A stretch of 64,000 bases of DNA from Streptomyces ruber (GCF_014648075.1 NZ_BMQK01000002.1:434001-498000), one strand, 5' to 3'. Positions 1-8,346 are shown, counted from the first letter of the stretch. The notes: generated from the letters alone by a model not told the origin. Translations and numbers: made by a program.

Positions 1-723
1 CTTGGCGCGGCCCGCCCAGCGGCCGGCGCGCGCGTCCTCGCCCTCGAGGACCCGGCGGGTGCAGGGGGCGCAGCCCACGGAGGCGTAGCCGTCCATGAGC
101 AGCGGGTTGGTGAGCACTCCGTGCTCGGCGACGTAGGCGTCCACGTCGTCCTGGGTCCAGCGGGCGATCGGGGAGACCTTCACCTTCCGGCGCTTCTCGT
201 CCCAGCCGACGACCGGGGTGTCCGCCCGGGTCGGGGACTCGTCGCGGCGCAGGCCGGTCGCCCAGGCGTCGAAGCGGGCGAGCCCCTCCTCCAGCGGCTT
301 CACCTTGCGCAGGGCGCAGCACAGGTCGGGGTTCCGGTCGTGCAGCCTCGGGCCGTACTCGGCGTCCTGCTCGGCCACCGTCTGACGGGGCGTCAGCGTG
401 ATGACGTTGACGTCCATCACCGCCTCGACCGCGTCGCGGGTGCCGATGGTCTCCTCGAAGTGGTAGCCGGTGTCGAGGAAGACGACGTCGACGCCGGGCA
501 TCGCGCGGGAGGCGAGGTGGGCGACGACCGCGTCCTCCATGGAGGAGGTCACGCAGAAGCGCCTGCCGAAGGTGTCGGCGGCCCACTTGAGGACGTCCAG
601 GGCCGGGGCGTCCTCCAGGTCGCGGCCGGCCTGCTCGGCGAGCGCCCTGAGCTCGGCGCGCCGGGCCTCCTCGGGGCCGGCCGCCCCCGGTGAGGTCGTG
701 TCGGGATCCACCTTGACGGTCAT
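1..723 (-). CDS. cysH: CysH, adenylyl-sulfate-type reductase (C-terminus cut by window edge)
   Basis: Cytoplasmic reductase that converts activated sulfate to sulfite in assimilatory sulfur metabolism. The ATG is at 723 and the frame stays open to base 1, giving 241 residues; the C-terminus lies outside the window. Visible motifs are SSMEDAV near residue 60, RRDESPTRAD near 160, a cysteine pair CC at 135-136 and CAPC at 218-221. In this family the four cysteines bind a [4Fe-4S] cluster and mark APS-preferring enzymes; the substrate preference here is inferred from them. The start overlaps the stop of the upstream zinc-ribbon gene (ATGA arrangement), so it is the last visible gene of the sulfite reductase operon and is probably translationally coupled. 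Confidence 0.95.
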   Translation of the reverse strand, partial: MTVKVDPDTTSPGAAGPEEARRAELRALAEQAGRDLEDAPALDVLKWAADTFGRRFCVTSSMEDAVVAHLASRAMPGVDVVFLDTGYHFEETIGTRDAVEAVMDVNVITLTPRQTVAEQDAEYGPRLHDRNPDLCCALRKVKPLEEGLARFDAWATGLRRDESPTRADTPVVGWDEKRRKVKVSPIARWTQDDVDAYVAEHGVLTNPLLMDGYASVGCAPCTRRVLEGEDARAGRWAGRAK

Positions 724-899
724 ATGTCCCCTCCGCTGTCGGCTCGTCGAACGCCCCGGGACAGCAGCCCGAGATACTTCAACTGGAAGGCGCGGTTGCA
801 CGCGTGGCATTCCCAGGTGCCGTGCGCGGCCTGCTCGCTCGGACGCAGGTCCTCGTCACCGCAGTAGGGGCAGTGGAAGGGCGCGGCGCGCTCGCTCAC
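720..899 (-). CDS. Small zinc-ribbon protein of the sulfur assimilation operon (59 aa)
   Basis: A 59-residue protein starting at GTG 899 (MSERAAPFHCPYCGDEDL) and ending in a TGA that overlaps the cysH ATG. It carries two CxxC knuckles, CPYC near residue 10 and CHAC near 31, so it should bind one zinc or iron ion. It is too short to be noticed by length alone, but the GC-rich third positions, the four spaced cysteines and the four-base overlap with cysH make it a real gene. Similar tiny ribbons sit between sulfite reductase and cysH in other streptomycetes (recalled, not searched). Role unknown; an electron-transfer or assembly partner of the reductases is conceivable. Its GTG overlaps the stop of the ORF created by the inserted repeat at 894-1066. 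Confidence 0.85.
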   Translation of the reverse strand: MSERAAPFHCPYCGDEDLRPSEQAAHGTWECHACNRAFQLKYLGLLSRGVRRADSGGDI

Positions 900-1066
900 G
901 ACAACGCCTCCCCTTCTTCCGTGGCTCGGTTCGCCTCCGGGGCGCCGGTGCCTCCGTCGACGGTCGGCCGTGCTCGGCCACTCGTTCCTCGCGGCCTGCG
1001 CGCGGCCTCCCTCTCGACGGAGGCGCGCCCCTTCGGCTCACTCGCCCGGCTCACGACAACGCCTCC
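894..1066. mobile_element. Inserted repeat element flanked by 18-bp direct repeats, inside the cys operon
   Basis: The 18-base string GCTCACGACAACGCCTCC occurs at 894-911 and again at 1049-1066, exactly 155 bases apart. The 137 bases between contain an 11-bp inverted repeat, GCCTCCGTCGA at 950-960 and TCGACGGAGGC at 1014-1024. On the minus strand both copies read as the end of sulfite reductase (codons for ALS then stop), so the original junction probably joined sulfite reductase directly to the zinc-ribbon GTG. The insert makes a new 52-codon ORF (GTG 1054 to stop 896) that begins on the sulfite reductase stop and ends on the zinc-ribbon start, keeping the chain of coupled starts. I recall similar tails (SEPKGRASVERE) in other Streptomyces proteins, suggesting a dispersed element. 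Confidence 0.6.
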
Positions 1067-2742
1067 TCGGAGGCCCGCGTGGCCCACGTCGCGAAGCGTT
1101 CGCCGGGCTCGCGTTCCTTCTCGAACCGCTTCAGGACGCGCTCGATGTAGTCCGGCAGTTCCGCCGAGGTCACCTTCAGGCCGCGTACCTTGCGGCCGAA
1201 GCCGGCCTGGAGGCCGAGTGCGCCGCCCAGGTGCACCTGGTAGCCCTCGACGTGGTTGCCGTCGTCGTCCAGGACGAGCTGGCCCTTGAGGCCGATGTCG
1301 GCGGTCTGGATGCGGGCGCAGGCGTTCGGGCAGCCGTTGATGTTGATGGTGAGCGGCTCGTCGAAGTCCGGCATGCGGCGCTCGAGTTCGTCGATGAGGG
1401 AGGCGCCGCGCGCCTTGGTCTCGACGATGGCGAGCTTGCAGAACTCGATGCCGGTGCAGGCGATGGTGCCGCGGCGGAACGGCGACGGGTTCACCTGGAA
1501 GTCCAGTGCCTCGAGCCCGGCCACCAGCGAGTCGATCCGGTCCCGCTCCACGTCGAGAATGATCATCTTCTGCTCGACCGTGGTGTTGAGCCGGTCGGAG
1601 CCGTGCGCGGCGGCCAGATCGGCGATCCTGGTCAGGGTGGCGCCGTCGACACGGCCGACGCGCGGGGCGAAGCCCACGTAGTAGCGGCCGTCGCGCTGCT
1701 GGTGGACGCCGATGTGGTCGCGCCACCGGGAGACCGGCTCGTCGGGCGCCGGACCGTCGACCATCTTCCGCTTCAGGTACTCGTCCTCCAGCACCTGCCG
1801 GAACTTCTCCGGGCCCCAGTCGGCCATCAGGAACTTCAGCCGGGCCCGGTTGCGCAGCCGCCGGTAGCCGTAGTCGCGGAAGATGCCGACGACGCCGGCC
1901 CAGACGTCCGCGACCTCGTCCAGCGGCACCCAGGTGCCCAGCCGCTGGGCCAGCTTGGGGTTGGTGGACAGGCCGCCGCCGACCCAGAGGTCGAAGCCGG
2001 GGCCGTGCTCGGGGTGGACCACGCCGACGAACGCCACGTCGTTGATCTCGTGGACGACGTCCTGCACGGGGGAGCCGGAGACGGCCGTCTTGAACTTGCG
2101 CGGCAGGTTGGAGAACTCCTTGCTGCCGATGTAGCGCTCGTGGATCTCGTCCACGGCCGGGGTGCCGTCGATGATCTCGTCCGCGGCGATGCCCGCGACG
2201 GGGGAGCCGATGATGACGCGCGGGCAGTCCCCGCACGCCTCGGTCGTGGACAGCCCGACGGCCTCCAGCTTCTCCCAGATCGCCGGCACGTCCTCGATGC
2301 GCACCCAGTGCAGCTGGATGTTCTGCCGGTCGGTGATGTCGGCGGTGCCGCGCGCGTACGTCTCGGAGACCTCGCCGATGGCGCGCAGCTGGGCGACGGT
2401 CAGCCGGCCGCCGTCGATGCGCACCCGCATCATGAAGTACCGGTCGTCCAGCTCCTCCGGCGCGAGGACCGCCGTCTTGCCGCCGTCGATACCGGGCTTG
2501 CGCTGCGTGTACAGGCCCCACCAGCGCATACGGCCGCGCAGGTCGTTGGGGTCGATGGAGTCGAAGCCGCGTTTGGAGTAGATCGTCTCAATGCGTGTCC
2601 GCACATTGAGACCGTCGTCGTCCTTCTTGAACTGCTCGTTGCCGTTGAGGGGCGTGTGGTGACCAACGGCCCACTGGCCCTCGCCACGGTGACGGCTCAC
2701 CTTGCGGCGGGGCGCGGCGGAGTTCTGCGGGGTGGCGGCCAT
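1051..2742 (-). CDS. sirA: Ferredoxin-dependent sulfite reductase (siroheme, [4Fe-4S])
   Basis: 563-residue cytoplasmic enzyme reducing sulfite to sulfide with six electrons from ferredoxin. I chose the ATG at 2742 (MAATPQNSAAPRRKV) because the sequence upstream in frame has no coding character; a longer 584-residue reading is possible. Siroheme/[4Fe-4S] cysteines are seen as CTGIEFC (C429, C435) and GCPNAC (C471, C475); RGTADITDRQNIQLHW near 131-146 is the conserved siroheme-pocket region. The family also contains nitrite reductases, but the downstream cysH and the upstream sulfur leader peptide point to sulfite. It is the first large gene of the operon. Its stop is overlapped by the GTG of the ORF made by the inserted repeat. 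Confidence 0.93.
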   Translation of the reverse strand: MAATPQNSAAPRRKVSRHRGEGQWAVGHHTPLNGNEQFKKDDDGLNVRTRIETIYSKRGFDSIDPNDLRGRMRWWGLYTQRKPGIDGGKTAVLAPEELDDRYFMMRVRIDGGRLTVAQLRAIGEVSETYARGTADITDRQNIQLHWVRIEDVPAIWEKLEAVGLSTTEACGDCPRVIIGSPVAGIAADEIIDGTPAVDEIHERYIGSKEFSNLPRKFKTAVSGSPVQDVVHEINDVAFVGVVHPEHGPGFDLWVGGGLSTNPKLAQRLGTWVPLDEVADVWAGVVGIFRDYGYRRLRNRARLKFLMADWGPEKFRQVLEDEYLKRKMVDGPAPDEPVSRWRDHIGVHQQRDGRYYVGFAPRVGRVDGATLTRIADLAAAHGSDRLNTTVEQKMIILDVERDRIDSLVAGLEALDFQVNPSPFRRGTIACTGIEFCKLAIVETKARGASLIDELERRMPDFDEPLTININGCPNACARIQTADIGLKGQLVLDDDGNHVEGYQVHLGGALGLQAGFGRKVRGLKVTSAELPDYIERVLKRFEKEREPGERFATWATRASEEALS

Positions 2743-2878
2743 GGTGGATACGTCCTTCGGGACAGGCGGGGATGCGGCTCCGACCTGCGCGCGCGGGTGC
2801 GTCACGACATGCGTGCCGAGAGTGCGCGGCGTCGGCGCGGGCGAGGCGGGGAGGGAAGTGCGGCGGTGCTGGGTCTGC

Positions 2879-2938
2879 TCAGCTCGCCGGACAGATGGCG
2901 CTGGACATGCGGCAGAGATCGACGTGTCGCCGACTCAC
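2879..2938 (-). CDS. Cys-containing leader peptide of the sulfur operon (19 aa)
   Basis: GTG at 2938 encodes MSRRHVDLCRMSSAICPAS and stops at 2879, 137 bases before the sulfite reductase start. The pattern RRHVDLCRMSSAIC is the one I know as the 'putative leader peptide' found ahead of sulfur genes in many actinobacteria. Two cysteine codons late in so short an ORF suggest translation-dependent control by cysteine supply, as in amino-acid attenuators; this mechanism is inference. The gene is far below normal length limits, so the family match carries the call. Confidence 0.85.
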   Translation of the reverse strand: MSRRHVDLCRMSSAICPAS

Positions 2939-3001
2939 CAAGGCAATTCCAGTTCCGGACATGGCGGAAGCGTGGCACGGCTTTTTGGACCCAGTCCACC
3001 T

Positions 3002-3020
3002 TTGTCCGAATCACGGACAA
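3002..3020. promoter_or_regulatory. Inverted repeat upstream of the sulfur operon, likely operator
   Basis: TTGTCCG-AATCA-CGGACAA is a perfect 7-bp inverted repeat with a 5-base spacer, 64 bases upstream of the leader peptide start. A second small repeat TGGAC-CCA-GTCCA lies just beside it (2988-3000). The 370 bases between sulfite reductase and the acetyltransferase gene (2743-3112) hold only these repeats and the leader peptide. A repressor or activator of sulfate assimilation could bind here; the regulator is not in the window. Confidence 0.45.
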
Positions 3021-3112
3021 GTCTGTCCCGTATGGCGAGACGGTGTGATGTGTGTCATGTGCGGGACGAGCGCGGGAGGCCGTGCCCGGCCGGCAGCCGC
3101 GGTGACCCGTGC

Positions 3113-3688
3113 TCAGGCGTCGGGCAGCGCACCGGGCCAGGGTCCCGGGGTCCCGGTCTCCGGCTCCTCCGCGGTGCTCGTGTCGAAGAGCCTGAAGCCG
3201 CGCCGCAGGTAGTTCGCCATCGCGTGCTCGCCGTCCTTGCTGCACGTGTGCAGCCACACCCGCTCGGTGGGGGCGAGCCCGGGCCACCGCCCGGCCAGGT
3301 CCCAGGCCCGCGCGGTCCCGTACGACAGCAGATGCCCGCCGATGCCGCGCCCGCGGAAGGCCGGCAGCAGCCCGAAGTACACGATCTCCACCACGCCCTC
3401 GTCCCGCGCCGCCAGCTCGACGTAGCCGGCGGGCGTGCCGCGGTCGTACGCCACCCAGGTCTCCACACCGGGCCGGCCGAGGTGCTCCCGCCAGCGCGCG
3501 TACGTCCACGGCAGCCGGTCGGTCCAGCGGACGTCACCGCCGACGGAGGCGTACAGGAACCGGCTGAACTCGGGTGAGGGGACCTCGGACCGGAGGACGC
3601 GGACGTCCCCCGCGGGAGGCCCGGCGGGCAGCAGGTCCGCCGGGGACGTCTGCTCCAGGGACCAGGTGGTGACGGTGATCGTGGCCAT
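3113..3688 (-). CDS. GNAT family N-acetyltransferase
   Basis: 191-residue acetyl-CoA-dependent acyltransferase. The acetyl-CoA pyrophosphate loop is seen as RGRGIGGHLL near residue 115, preceded by the beta-strand VVEIVYFGLLPAFR that is typical of motif A, and followed by a C-terminal YLRRGFRLFDT strand. Length fits a single GNAT domain with an N-terminal extension. The substrate cannot be told from sequence. The ATG at 3688 has no clear ribosome binding site, so the mRNA may be leaderless. It reads toward the sulfur operon promoter region; no functional link is evident. Confidence 0.85.
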   Translation of the reverse strand: MATITVTTWSLEQTSPADLLPAGPPAGDVRVLRSEVPSPEFSRFLYASVGGDVRWTDRLPWTYARWREHLGRPGVETWVAYDRGTPAGYVELAARDEGVVEIVYFGLLPAFRGRGIGGHLLSYGTARAWDLAGRWPGLAPTERVWLHTCSKDGEHAMANYLRRGFRLFDTSTAEEPETGTPGPWPGALPDA

Positions 3689-3767
3689 GGTGGCCAGAGA
3701 ATCATGAGGTCCATGCGGTGACCAGGGCGGGTCCGCCCGGCCGGGGGCTGCCGGGGCCGGCGCCGCC

Positions 3768-5177
3768 TCAGTCCAGCGACTCGTCCACCGACGCCAGCGG
3801 CACCGCGTACAGCACCCGCTCGGGGGCGGCGTCCGACGCCTCCCCGCTCTCCGGGTCGCCCGGGTCCGCCGCCCGCTCGGTCAGCGTCCACAGCTCGCCG
3901 GTCTGCGGCCAGTACGACAGCGACTCGGCGCTCCGGCCCCAGCAGGCGCGGGACCCGTCGGCGGTGCACTCGGCCGCCGCCGCGCCGTCCTCGTCCTGCC
4001 GCCACAGCGTGCCGCGCCGGCCCTGGCCCTCGGGGGTGTGCCCGACGTACCAGTCGGCCCCGCCCGCCGCGCCGTGCCGGTGGGACAGCACGCCCCGGAC
4101 TCCGGTCGCCTCCGTCTCGTACGCCTCCTCCGCGCCGACGAAGCCGAAGGGGTCGGCGCCGAGCAGCCCGGTGCGGTCGGACGAGGTGCTGAAGGGGTAG
4201 CGCCAGACGCGGGCCGGGGCGCCGTCGCCGGTGCTCGACGAGGTGGCCACCAGGCTGTGCGGGGAGGAGGTGCGGTCCAGCGAGAGGGAGGCGAAGCAGG
4301 GCGGTGCGCCGTCGTGCGCGGCGGTGCAGGTGCCGGCCGTCGCGGTGTACGAGCCGACCGCCGGCATCACGTAGCGGTGGCGGTGGGCCGACCAGCCGCC
4401 GTCCACCCGGCCGACCGCGTCGCCGGACACGCCGGCCCGCAGGATGCGGTCCAGGTCGAAGACGTACAGGGTGTCGTCGTCGGAGGCGGCGCCGTCGTGC
4501 GCCGTGACGATCAGCTTGTCCCGGTACCAGACCATGCCGCCGGCCCGGGAGCGCACCGGGGCGAAGTCCGTGCCGCCCTCGCGCGGGGCGACGAGGAGGA
4601 CCCACTGGTACCTCAGGTGCTCCGGGTCGCTCGCGTCGATGAACGCGACCCGGGCGAAACCCCCGTCCGCCGGCCCGCCCGCGGCGCCGTCGGTGTGCGT
4701 CCAGCCGGCCAGGATGACGCGGTCGCCGCCCCACGTGCCGTCCGCGGTGGCGTCGCCGGAGGTGGTGACGGACCGCGGGAGCCACTCCCGGGTCGCCGCG
4801 TCGTCGGTGTCCCAGCAGTACGCGCGCGTCGCGGTGGGTTCGAGGGGGAGCGCGGCCCGCTCGGTGTCGGAGCAGTCCTCCTCGTTCCGCATCGGGCGGT
4901 CGGCGCTCCGCAGCACCTCGTGGACGCCGGCGGGGCCGCCCATCGCGTCGGTCAGGGAGTCGAGCGTCGTCTCGCGGGCCAGGCTCTCGTGCAGCTGGAA
5001 CCGGTCCATCTCGGCGGCCGAGGTCAGCGGGGTGAGCGCCCCGGGCGTGTCATCGCCGGCGGCCTGCGAGGTGCTGATCAGGGTGGCGGCGGCGGTCAGC
5101 GCGAGCGCCGTGCCCGCCAGCCCCGCGCGCAGCGCGCGCCCTCGTCTGCGTCGTCGGTGTCTGCCGCGGTGCTGCAT
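3768..5177 (-). CDS. Secreted protein of unknown function, probable beta-propeller
   Basis: 469 residues beginning with an Arg-rich n-region (MQHRGRHRRRRRGRAL), a hydrophobic stretch GLAGTALALTAAATLI and a likely signal peptidase site after SQA near residue 40. The ATG at 5177 has a good ribosome binding site (GGAGG, 4-base gap). The mature part is rich in Gly, Asp and aromatic residues with recurring strand-like phrases (VILAGWTH, LIVTAHDG, LYVFDLDRIL, LWTLTER), which looks like a propeller of repeated four-strand blades; that fold is inference. Several cysteines suggest disulfides. No catalytic motif is recognised. The upstream DNA contains a small palindrome CGCAT-AA-ATGCG at 5299-5310. 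Confidence 0.75.
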   Translation of the reverse strand: MQHRGRHRRRRRGRALRAGLAGTALALTAAATLISTSQAAGDDTPGALTPLTSAAEMDRFQLHESLARETTLDSLTDAMGGPAGVHEVLRSADRPMRNEEDCSDTERAALPLEPTATRAYCWDTDDAATREWLPRSVTTSGDATADGTWGGDRVILAGWTHTDGAAGGPADGGFARVAFIDASDPEHLRYQWVLLVAPREGGTDFAPVRSRAGGMVWYRDKLIVTAHDGAASDDDTLYVFDLDRILRAGVSGDAVGRVDGGWSAHRHRYVMPAVGSYTATAGTCTAAHDGAPPCFASLSLDRTSSPHSLVATSSSTGDGAPARVWRYPFSTSSDRTGLLGADPFGFVGAEEAYETEATGVRGVLSHRHGAAGGADWYVGHTPEGQGRRGTLWRQDEDGAAAAECTADGSRACWGRSAESLSYWPQTGELWTLTERAADPGDPESGEASDAAPERVLYAVPLASVDESLD

Positions 5178-5322
5178 ACAACCAACCTCCGATCACAGCC
5201 GGTCAACTGCTTCGACGCATCCGGACGTTGACGGAGAAGCAGGTGGGGTCGTTCGGGAGGGATGCTACTTCAGAGAACCGGGTGCCCGATCGGGGAACCG
5301 CATAAATGCGACGAGTACCCAC

Positions 5323-5350
5323 ACCCGGTGATCACGGGTGTTCACCGGGT
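5323..5350 (-). terminator. Hairpin at the 3' end of the GAF regulator gene
   Basis: ACCCGGTGA at 5323-5331 and TCACCGGGT at 5342-5350 form a perfect 9-bp stem with a 10-base loop that includes the stop codon of the regulator. No T-run follows, as is usual in Streptomyces. Confidence 0.45.
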
Positions 5351-6406
5351 ATGCACGCCCGGCGCCGCTGCGCGGGGGAACGGCTCCGGCCCGTCCTCCG
5401 GCAGCAGGATCTCCACCTCCACGCCCTCCGCGAAGCGGTACGGGCGGTGCTCCAGATACGCCCCGAGGAGGCGCCGCATCCGGGACATCTCGGCGCGGAC
5501 CGTGACCGTGCGGGCGGGGTCGCCGTACAGCGCGGCGGCCAGTGCGGAGGCGCTGTGGCCTGCGCGGTGCCGGGCCAGCAGGTACAGCAGCTCCGCGTGC
5601 CGGGCGCCGATCCGGTGGGTCCAGCGGCACGCGCCGCCCGAGGCGGTGACCGTCCAGCGGTGCGGGTGCGTCAGGTCCAGGACGAGGCGGGCGGTGCCGG
5701 AACCGGGCGGCGGCTCGGCGCAGGGCCGTACCAGCCAGCCGCCGGGCAGCGGTTCCACCGAGCAGACGCCGAGGTCCGGCAGCCGGCCGCGGCCGGGGGA
5801 GAGCGCCCTCGGCAGGACGACGCGTCTGGTGTACGGCATGCCCGTCACCGCGGCCGTCCAGCCGTTCTCGTCCACGGCCACCGCCCGTTCCCCGATCCGC
5901 GCCAGCACCGGGGCGGCGACCGCGCGCAGCCGTTCCAGCGAGGCCAGGTGCAGATCCCGCAGCCGGGCCTCGGCGAGCTTGGCCACCGAGCCGACGAGGG
6001 CGAGGGTGGCCGGGTGGTGCGCCGCGGGCGGACCGCTGACGTCGACCGTGCCGAGCAGCCGGCCGTCGCGCGGGTCGGTGATGGGGGCGCCGGCGCACGC
6101 CCAGGTGCGCACCGCCGTCCCGCGCCGGTCCACGCCGACGGCGAGGCCGTACCCGTCCGCCCTGCGCAGCACGGCGGCGCCGCCCTCGCGCCACAGCACC
6201 CGGCCCTCCGCGTCCGCGACCGTGACGACGTGCCGGCCCGAGTCGGTGAACGGCAGCAGTCCCTCGTGCAGCACCGGCAGGACGTGCCGCAGCCGTGAGG
6301 TCCGCCGGCGCCGTTCGACCTCCTCACGGCTGAGCGGGCCGCCGTGCGGGCCGTGGCCGGGGCCGGCCCCGGGGTGCCGCGTGACGTCCGACGGCGGGTG
6401 CGGCAC
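5342..6406 (-). CDS. GAF-domain transcriptional regulator with C-terminal winged helix
   Basis: 354-residue cytoplasmic regulator. GTG at 6406 is supported by a strong ribosome binding site (GGGAGGAACGA before the start). Residues about 40-150 look like a GAF sensor (VVTVADAEGRVLWREGG, GTAVRTWACAGAPITDPRDGRLLGTVDVSG), which matches the N-terminal part of AcoR-like regulators. The C-terminal 90 residues contain HAELLYLLARH-AGHSASALAAALYGD-RTVTVRAEMSRMRRLLG, a winged-helix-like arrangement seen in Streptomyces homologues that control aldehyde dehydrogenases. There is no sigma-54 AAA domain, as expected in actinobacteria. Its target is unknown: neither neighbour is an aldehyde dehydrogenase here. 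The protein could act on the secreted protein gene downstream or on a distant locus. Confidence 0.75.
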   Translation of the reverse strand: MPHPPSDVTRHPGAGPGHGPHGGPLSREEVERRRRTSRLRHVLPVLHEGLLPFTDSGRHVVTVADAEGRVLWREGGAAVLRRADGYGLAVGVDRRGTAVRTWACAGAPITDPRDGRLLGTVDVSGPPAAHHPATLALVGSVAKLAEARLRDLHLASLERLRAVAAPVLARIGERAVAVDENGWTAAVTGMPYTRRVVLPRALSPGRGRLPDLGVCSVEPLPGGWLVRPCAEPPPGSGTARLVLDLTHPHRWTVTASGGACRWTHRIGARHAELLYLLARHRAGHSASALAAALYGDPARTVTVRAEMSRMRRLLGAYLEHRPYRFAEGVEVEILLPEDGPEPFPRAAAPGVHTR

Positions 6407-6663
6407 TCGTTCCTCCCGGGTCGCCTGTCATCTCCGGGCCGTCTCCGGGCCGTCTCCGGGCCACGGCCGGCCCACGCGCGCGTCGACGGCAGACCTCATA
6501 GTGTGCCGCCGATCGGACCCGGAGGGAGCCGGTCCGGGCACGGGGAGCCGACGGCGGGCCGCCGCGTTGCAACCCCCCGCAACCCTGGCGAACAGCCGTC
6601 CGCGTACCGAGACTTGTCGCACGCCGTCCGCGAGGGCGGCGCGCTTCGGCCGAGGGCCGATTG
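6407..6663. other. Intergenic region upstream of the GAF regulator
   Basis: 257 bases that, with the adjoining terminator hairpin, separate the GAF regulator from the AidB-like gene. It must hold the regulator promoter. I see no convincing -35/-10 pair, repeat or small ORF with a ribosome binding site. Confidence 0.4.
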
Positions 6664-6699
6664 ACGGGGTGGTGCCGTGTCGGCGCGGCACCACCCCGT
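6664..6699 (-). terminator. Strong hairpin terminator downstream of the aidB-like gene
   Basis: ACGGGGTGGTGCCG at 6664-6677 and CGGCACCACCCCGT at 6686-6699 form a perfect 14-bp stem with an 8-base loop, ten bases past the stop of the minus-strand aidB-like gene. No T-run. Confidence 0.75.
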
Positions 6700-6708
6700 A
6701 CGGTGCCG

Positions 6709-8346
6709 TCAGTCCACCACCGGCCGTGCCCGGGCCACCACCGAGGCGAGGTCCAGGGTGTGCGGCAGGGTGCCGAAGGCCGTGCCCCAGTCACCGCCGA
6801 GCCGGGAACCGCAGAACGCGTCGGCGACCTCCGGGGGCGCGTACCGGACGAGGAGCGACCCCTGGAGCACCAGTGCCATGCGCTCCACGAGCCGGCGTGC
6901 GCGGGCCTCGACACCGTCCAGGTCGGCGAGTTCGGTCAGCAGGTTCTTGATGGCGCCGTCCAGCCGGTGGTCGGCGCCCCGGGCCAGTCCGACCTCCCGG
7001 AGGAAGGCGTTCAGCGCCTGCGGCTCGCGCCGGAGCGCCCGCAGCACGTCGAGCGCCTGTACGTTCCCGGCGCCCTCCCAGATCGAGTTGAGCGGCGACT
7101 CGCGCAGCAGCCGGGGCATCCCGGACTCCTCCACGTACCCGTTGCCGCCCAGGCACTCCAGGGCCTCGGTCACCACCGGCGTACAGCGCTTGGTCACCCA
7201 GTACTTCGCGGCGGGCACGGCGATCCGCAGGAACGCGCGCTCGCTCTCCGAGCCGTCGTCGTACGCCGCCGCCAGCCGCATGCCGAGCGCGGTCGCCGCC
7301 TCCGACTCCAGCGCCAGGTCCGCGAGGACGTTGCGCATCAGCGGCTTGTCGACCAGCTTCCCGCCGAAGGCCTCCCGGTAGGTGCAGTGGTGGACCGCCT
7401 CCGCCACCGCCTGCCGCATCAGCGCCGCGGCACCCAGCACACAGTCCACGCGGGTGGCGGCCACCATGCCGATGATCGTGCGCACCCCGCGGCCCTCGTC
7501 GCCGACCCGGCGCGCCCACGTCCCGTCGAACTCGACCTCGGCGGAGGCGTTGGACCGGTTGCCCAGCTTGTCCTTGAGCCGCTGGATGCGGAACACGTTG
7601 CGGGTGCCGTCCGCCAGCACCCGGGGCACCAGGAAGCACGTCAGGCCTCCCGGTGCCTGCGCCAGCACCAGGAAGCCGTCCGACATCGGCGCCGAGCAGA
7701 ACCACTTGTGGCCCGTCAGCTCGTACGTCCCGTCCTCGGCGAGCGGCCGTGCCGCCGTGGTGTTCGCCCGGACGTCGCTGCCGCCCTGCTTCTCCGTCAT
7801 CCCCATGCCGAAGACCGCGCCGGCCTTCCGGGCGGCGGGCCGCATGTCCCAGTCGTAGACCATGGACGTCAGGCGCGGCTCCCACTCGGCCGCGAGGTCC
7901 GGGTCGGCGCGCAGCGCGGGCACCGCGGCGTGGGTCATCGACAGCGGGCAGCCGTTGCCCGCCTCGACCTGCGTCCAGACGACGAACGCGGCCGCGCGCC
8001 GCACATGGCCGCCGGGCCGGGTCCAGGCCGCCGTGAGGCCCTGGGAGACGCCCTTGCCGAGCAGCCGGTGCCAGGAGGGGTGGAACTCCACCTCGTCGAT
8101 CCGGTTCCCGTAGCGGTCGTGCGTCCGCAGGACCGGCGGGTTCTCGTTCGCCAGCCGCCCCCACTCCCGCACCTGGTCGGAGCCCGCCGTGCGGCCGAAC
8201 GCCGACAGTTCCGCACGCACCTCGTCGACGAGTCCGGGGGCGAGGTGCCGCTCGACCGCCTCGGCCAGTGCCCGGTCGGTGGAGAAGACGTCGTGGCCCC
8301 CGAGTGGCGGGGGCTGGTTGCTCACTTCATGGGTGCTCGCTGCCAT
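6709..8346 (-). CDS. aidB: AidB-like acyl-CoA dehydrogenase family flavoprotein
   Basis: 545-residue FAD protein; E. coli AidB is of almost the same length (about 540). Start ATG at 8346 (MAASTHEVSNQPPPLGGHDVF), an AidB-like N-terminus. The motif GMGMTEKQGGSDVRANTT, a hallmark of the AidB branch, is present, as are the acyl-CoA dehydrogenase-like LTGHKWFCSAPMSDGFLVLA strand and ECLGGNGYVEESGMPRLLRE near the C-terminus, which positions the flavin. AidB is induced by DNA alkylation and binds DNA; its true substrate is unsettled. The gene stands alone between two strong hairpins, about 35 kb from the Ada-AlkA and Ogt genes of this window. It could instead be a metabolic acyl-CoA dehydrogenase, but the motif favours AidB. 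Confidence 0.85.
   Translation of the reverse strand: MAASTHEVSNQPPPLGGHDVFSTDRALAEAVERHLAPGLVDEVRAELSAFGRTAGSDQVREWGRLANENPPVLRTHDRYGNRIDEVEFHPSWHRLLGKGVSQGLTAAWTRPGGHVRRAAAFVVWTQVEAGNGCPLSMTHAAVPALRADPDLAAEWEPRLTSMVYDWDMRPAARKAGAVFGMGMTEKQGGSDVRANTTAARPLAEDGTYELTGHKWFCSAPMSDGFLVLAQAPGGLTCFLVPRVLADGTRNVFRIQRLKDKLGNRSNASAEVEFDGTWARRVGDEGRGVRTIIGMVAATRVDCVLGAAALMRQAVAEAVHHCTYREAFGGKLVDKPLMRNVLADLALESEAATALGMRLAAAYDDGSESERAFLRIAVPAAKYWVTKRCTPVVTEALECLGGNGYVEESGMPRLLRESPLNSIWEGAGNVQALDVLRALRREPQALNAFLREVGLARGADHRLDGAIKNLLTELADLDGVEARARRLVERMALVLQGSLLVRYAPPEVADAFCGSRLGGDWGTAFGTLPHTLDLASVVARARPVVD

Noticed and set aside
970..3048. Long open frame on the plus strand opposite sulfite reductase
   Set aside because: It is the complementary frame of a GC-rich gene; the product is Val/Gly/Ala/Arg-rich with no motif.
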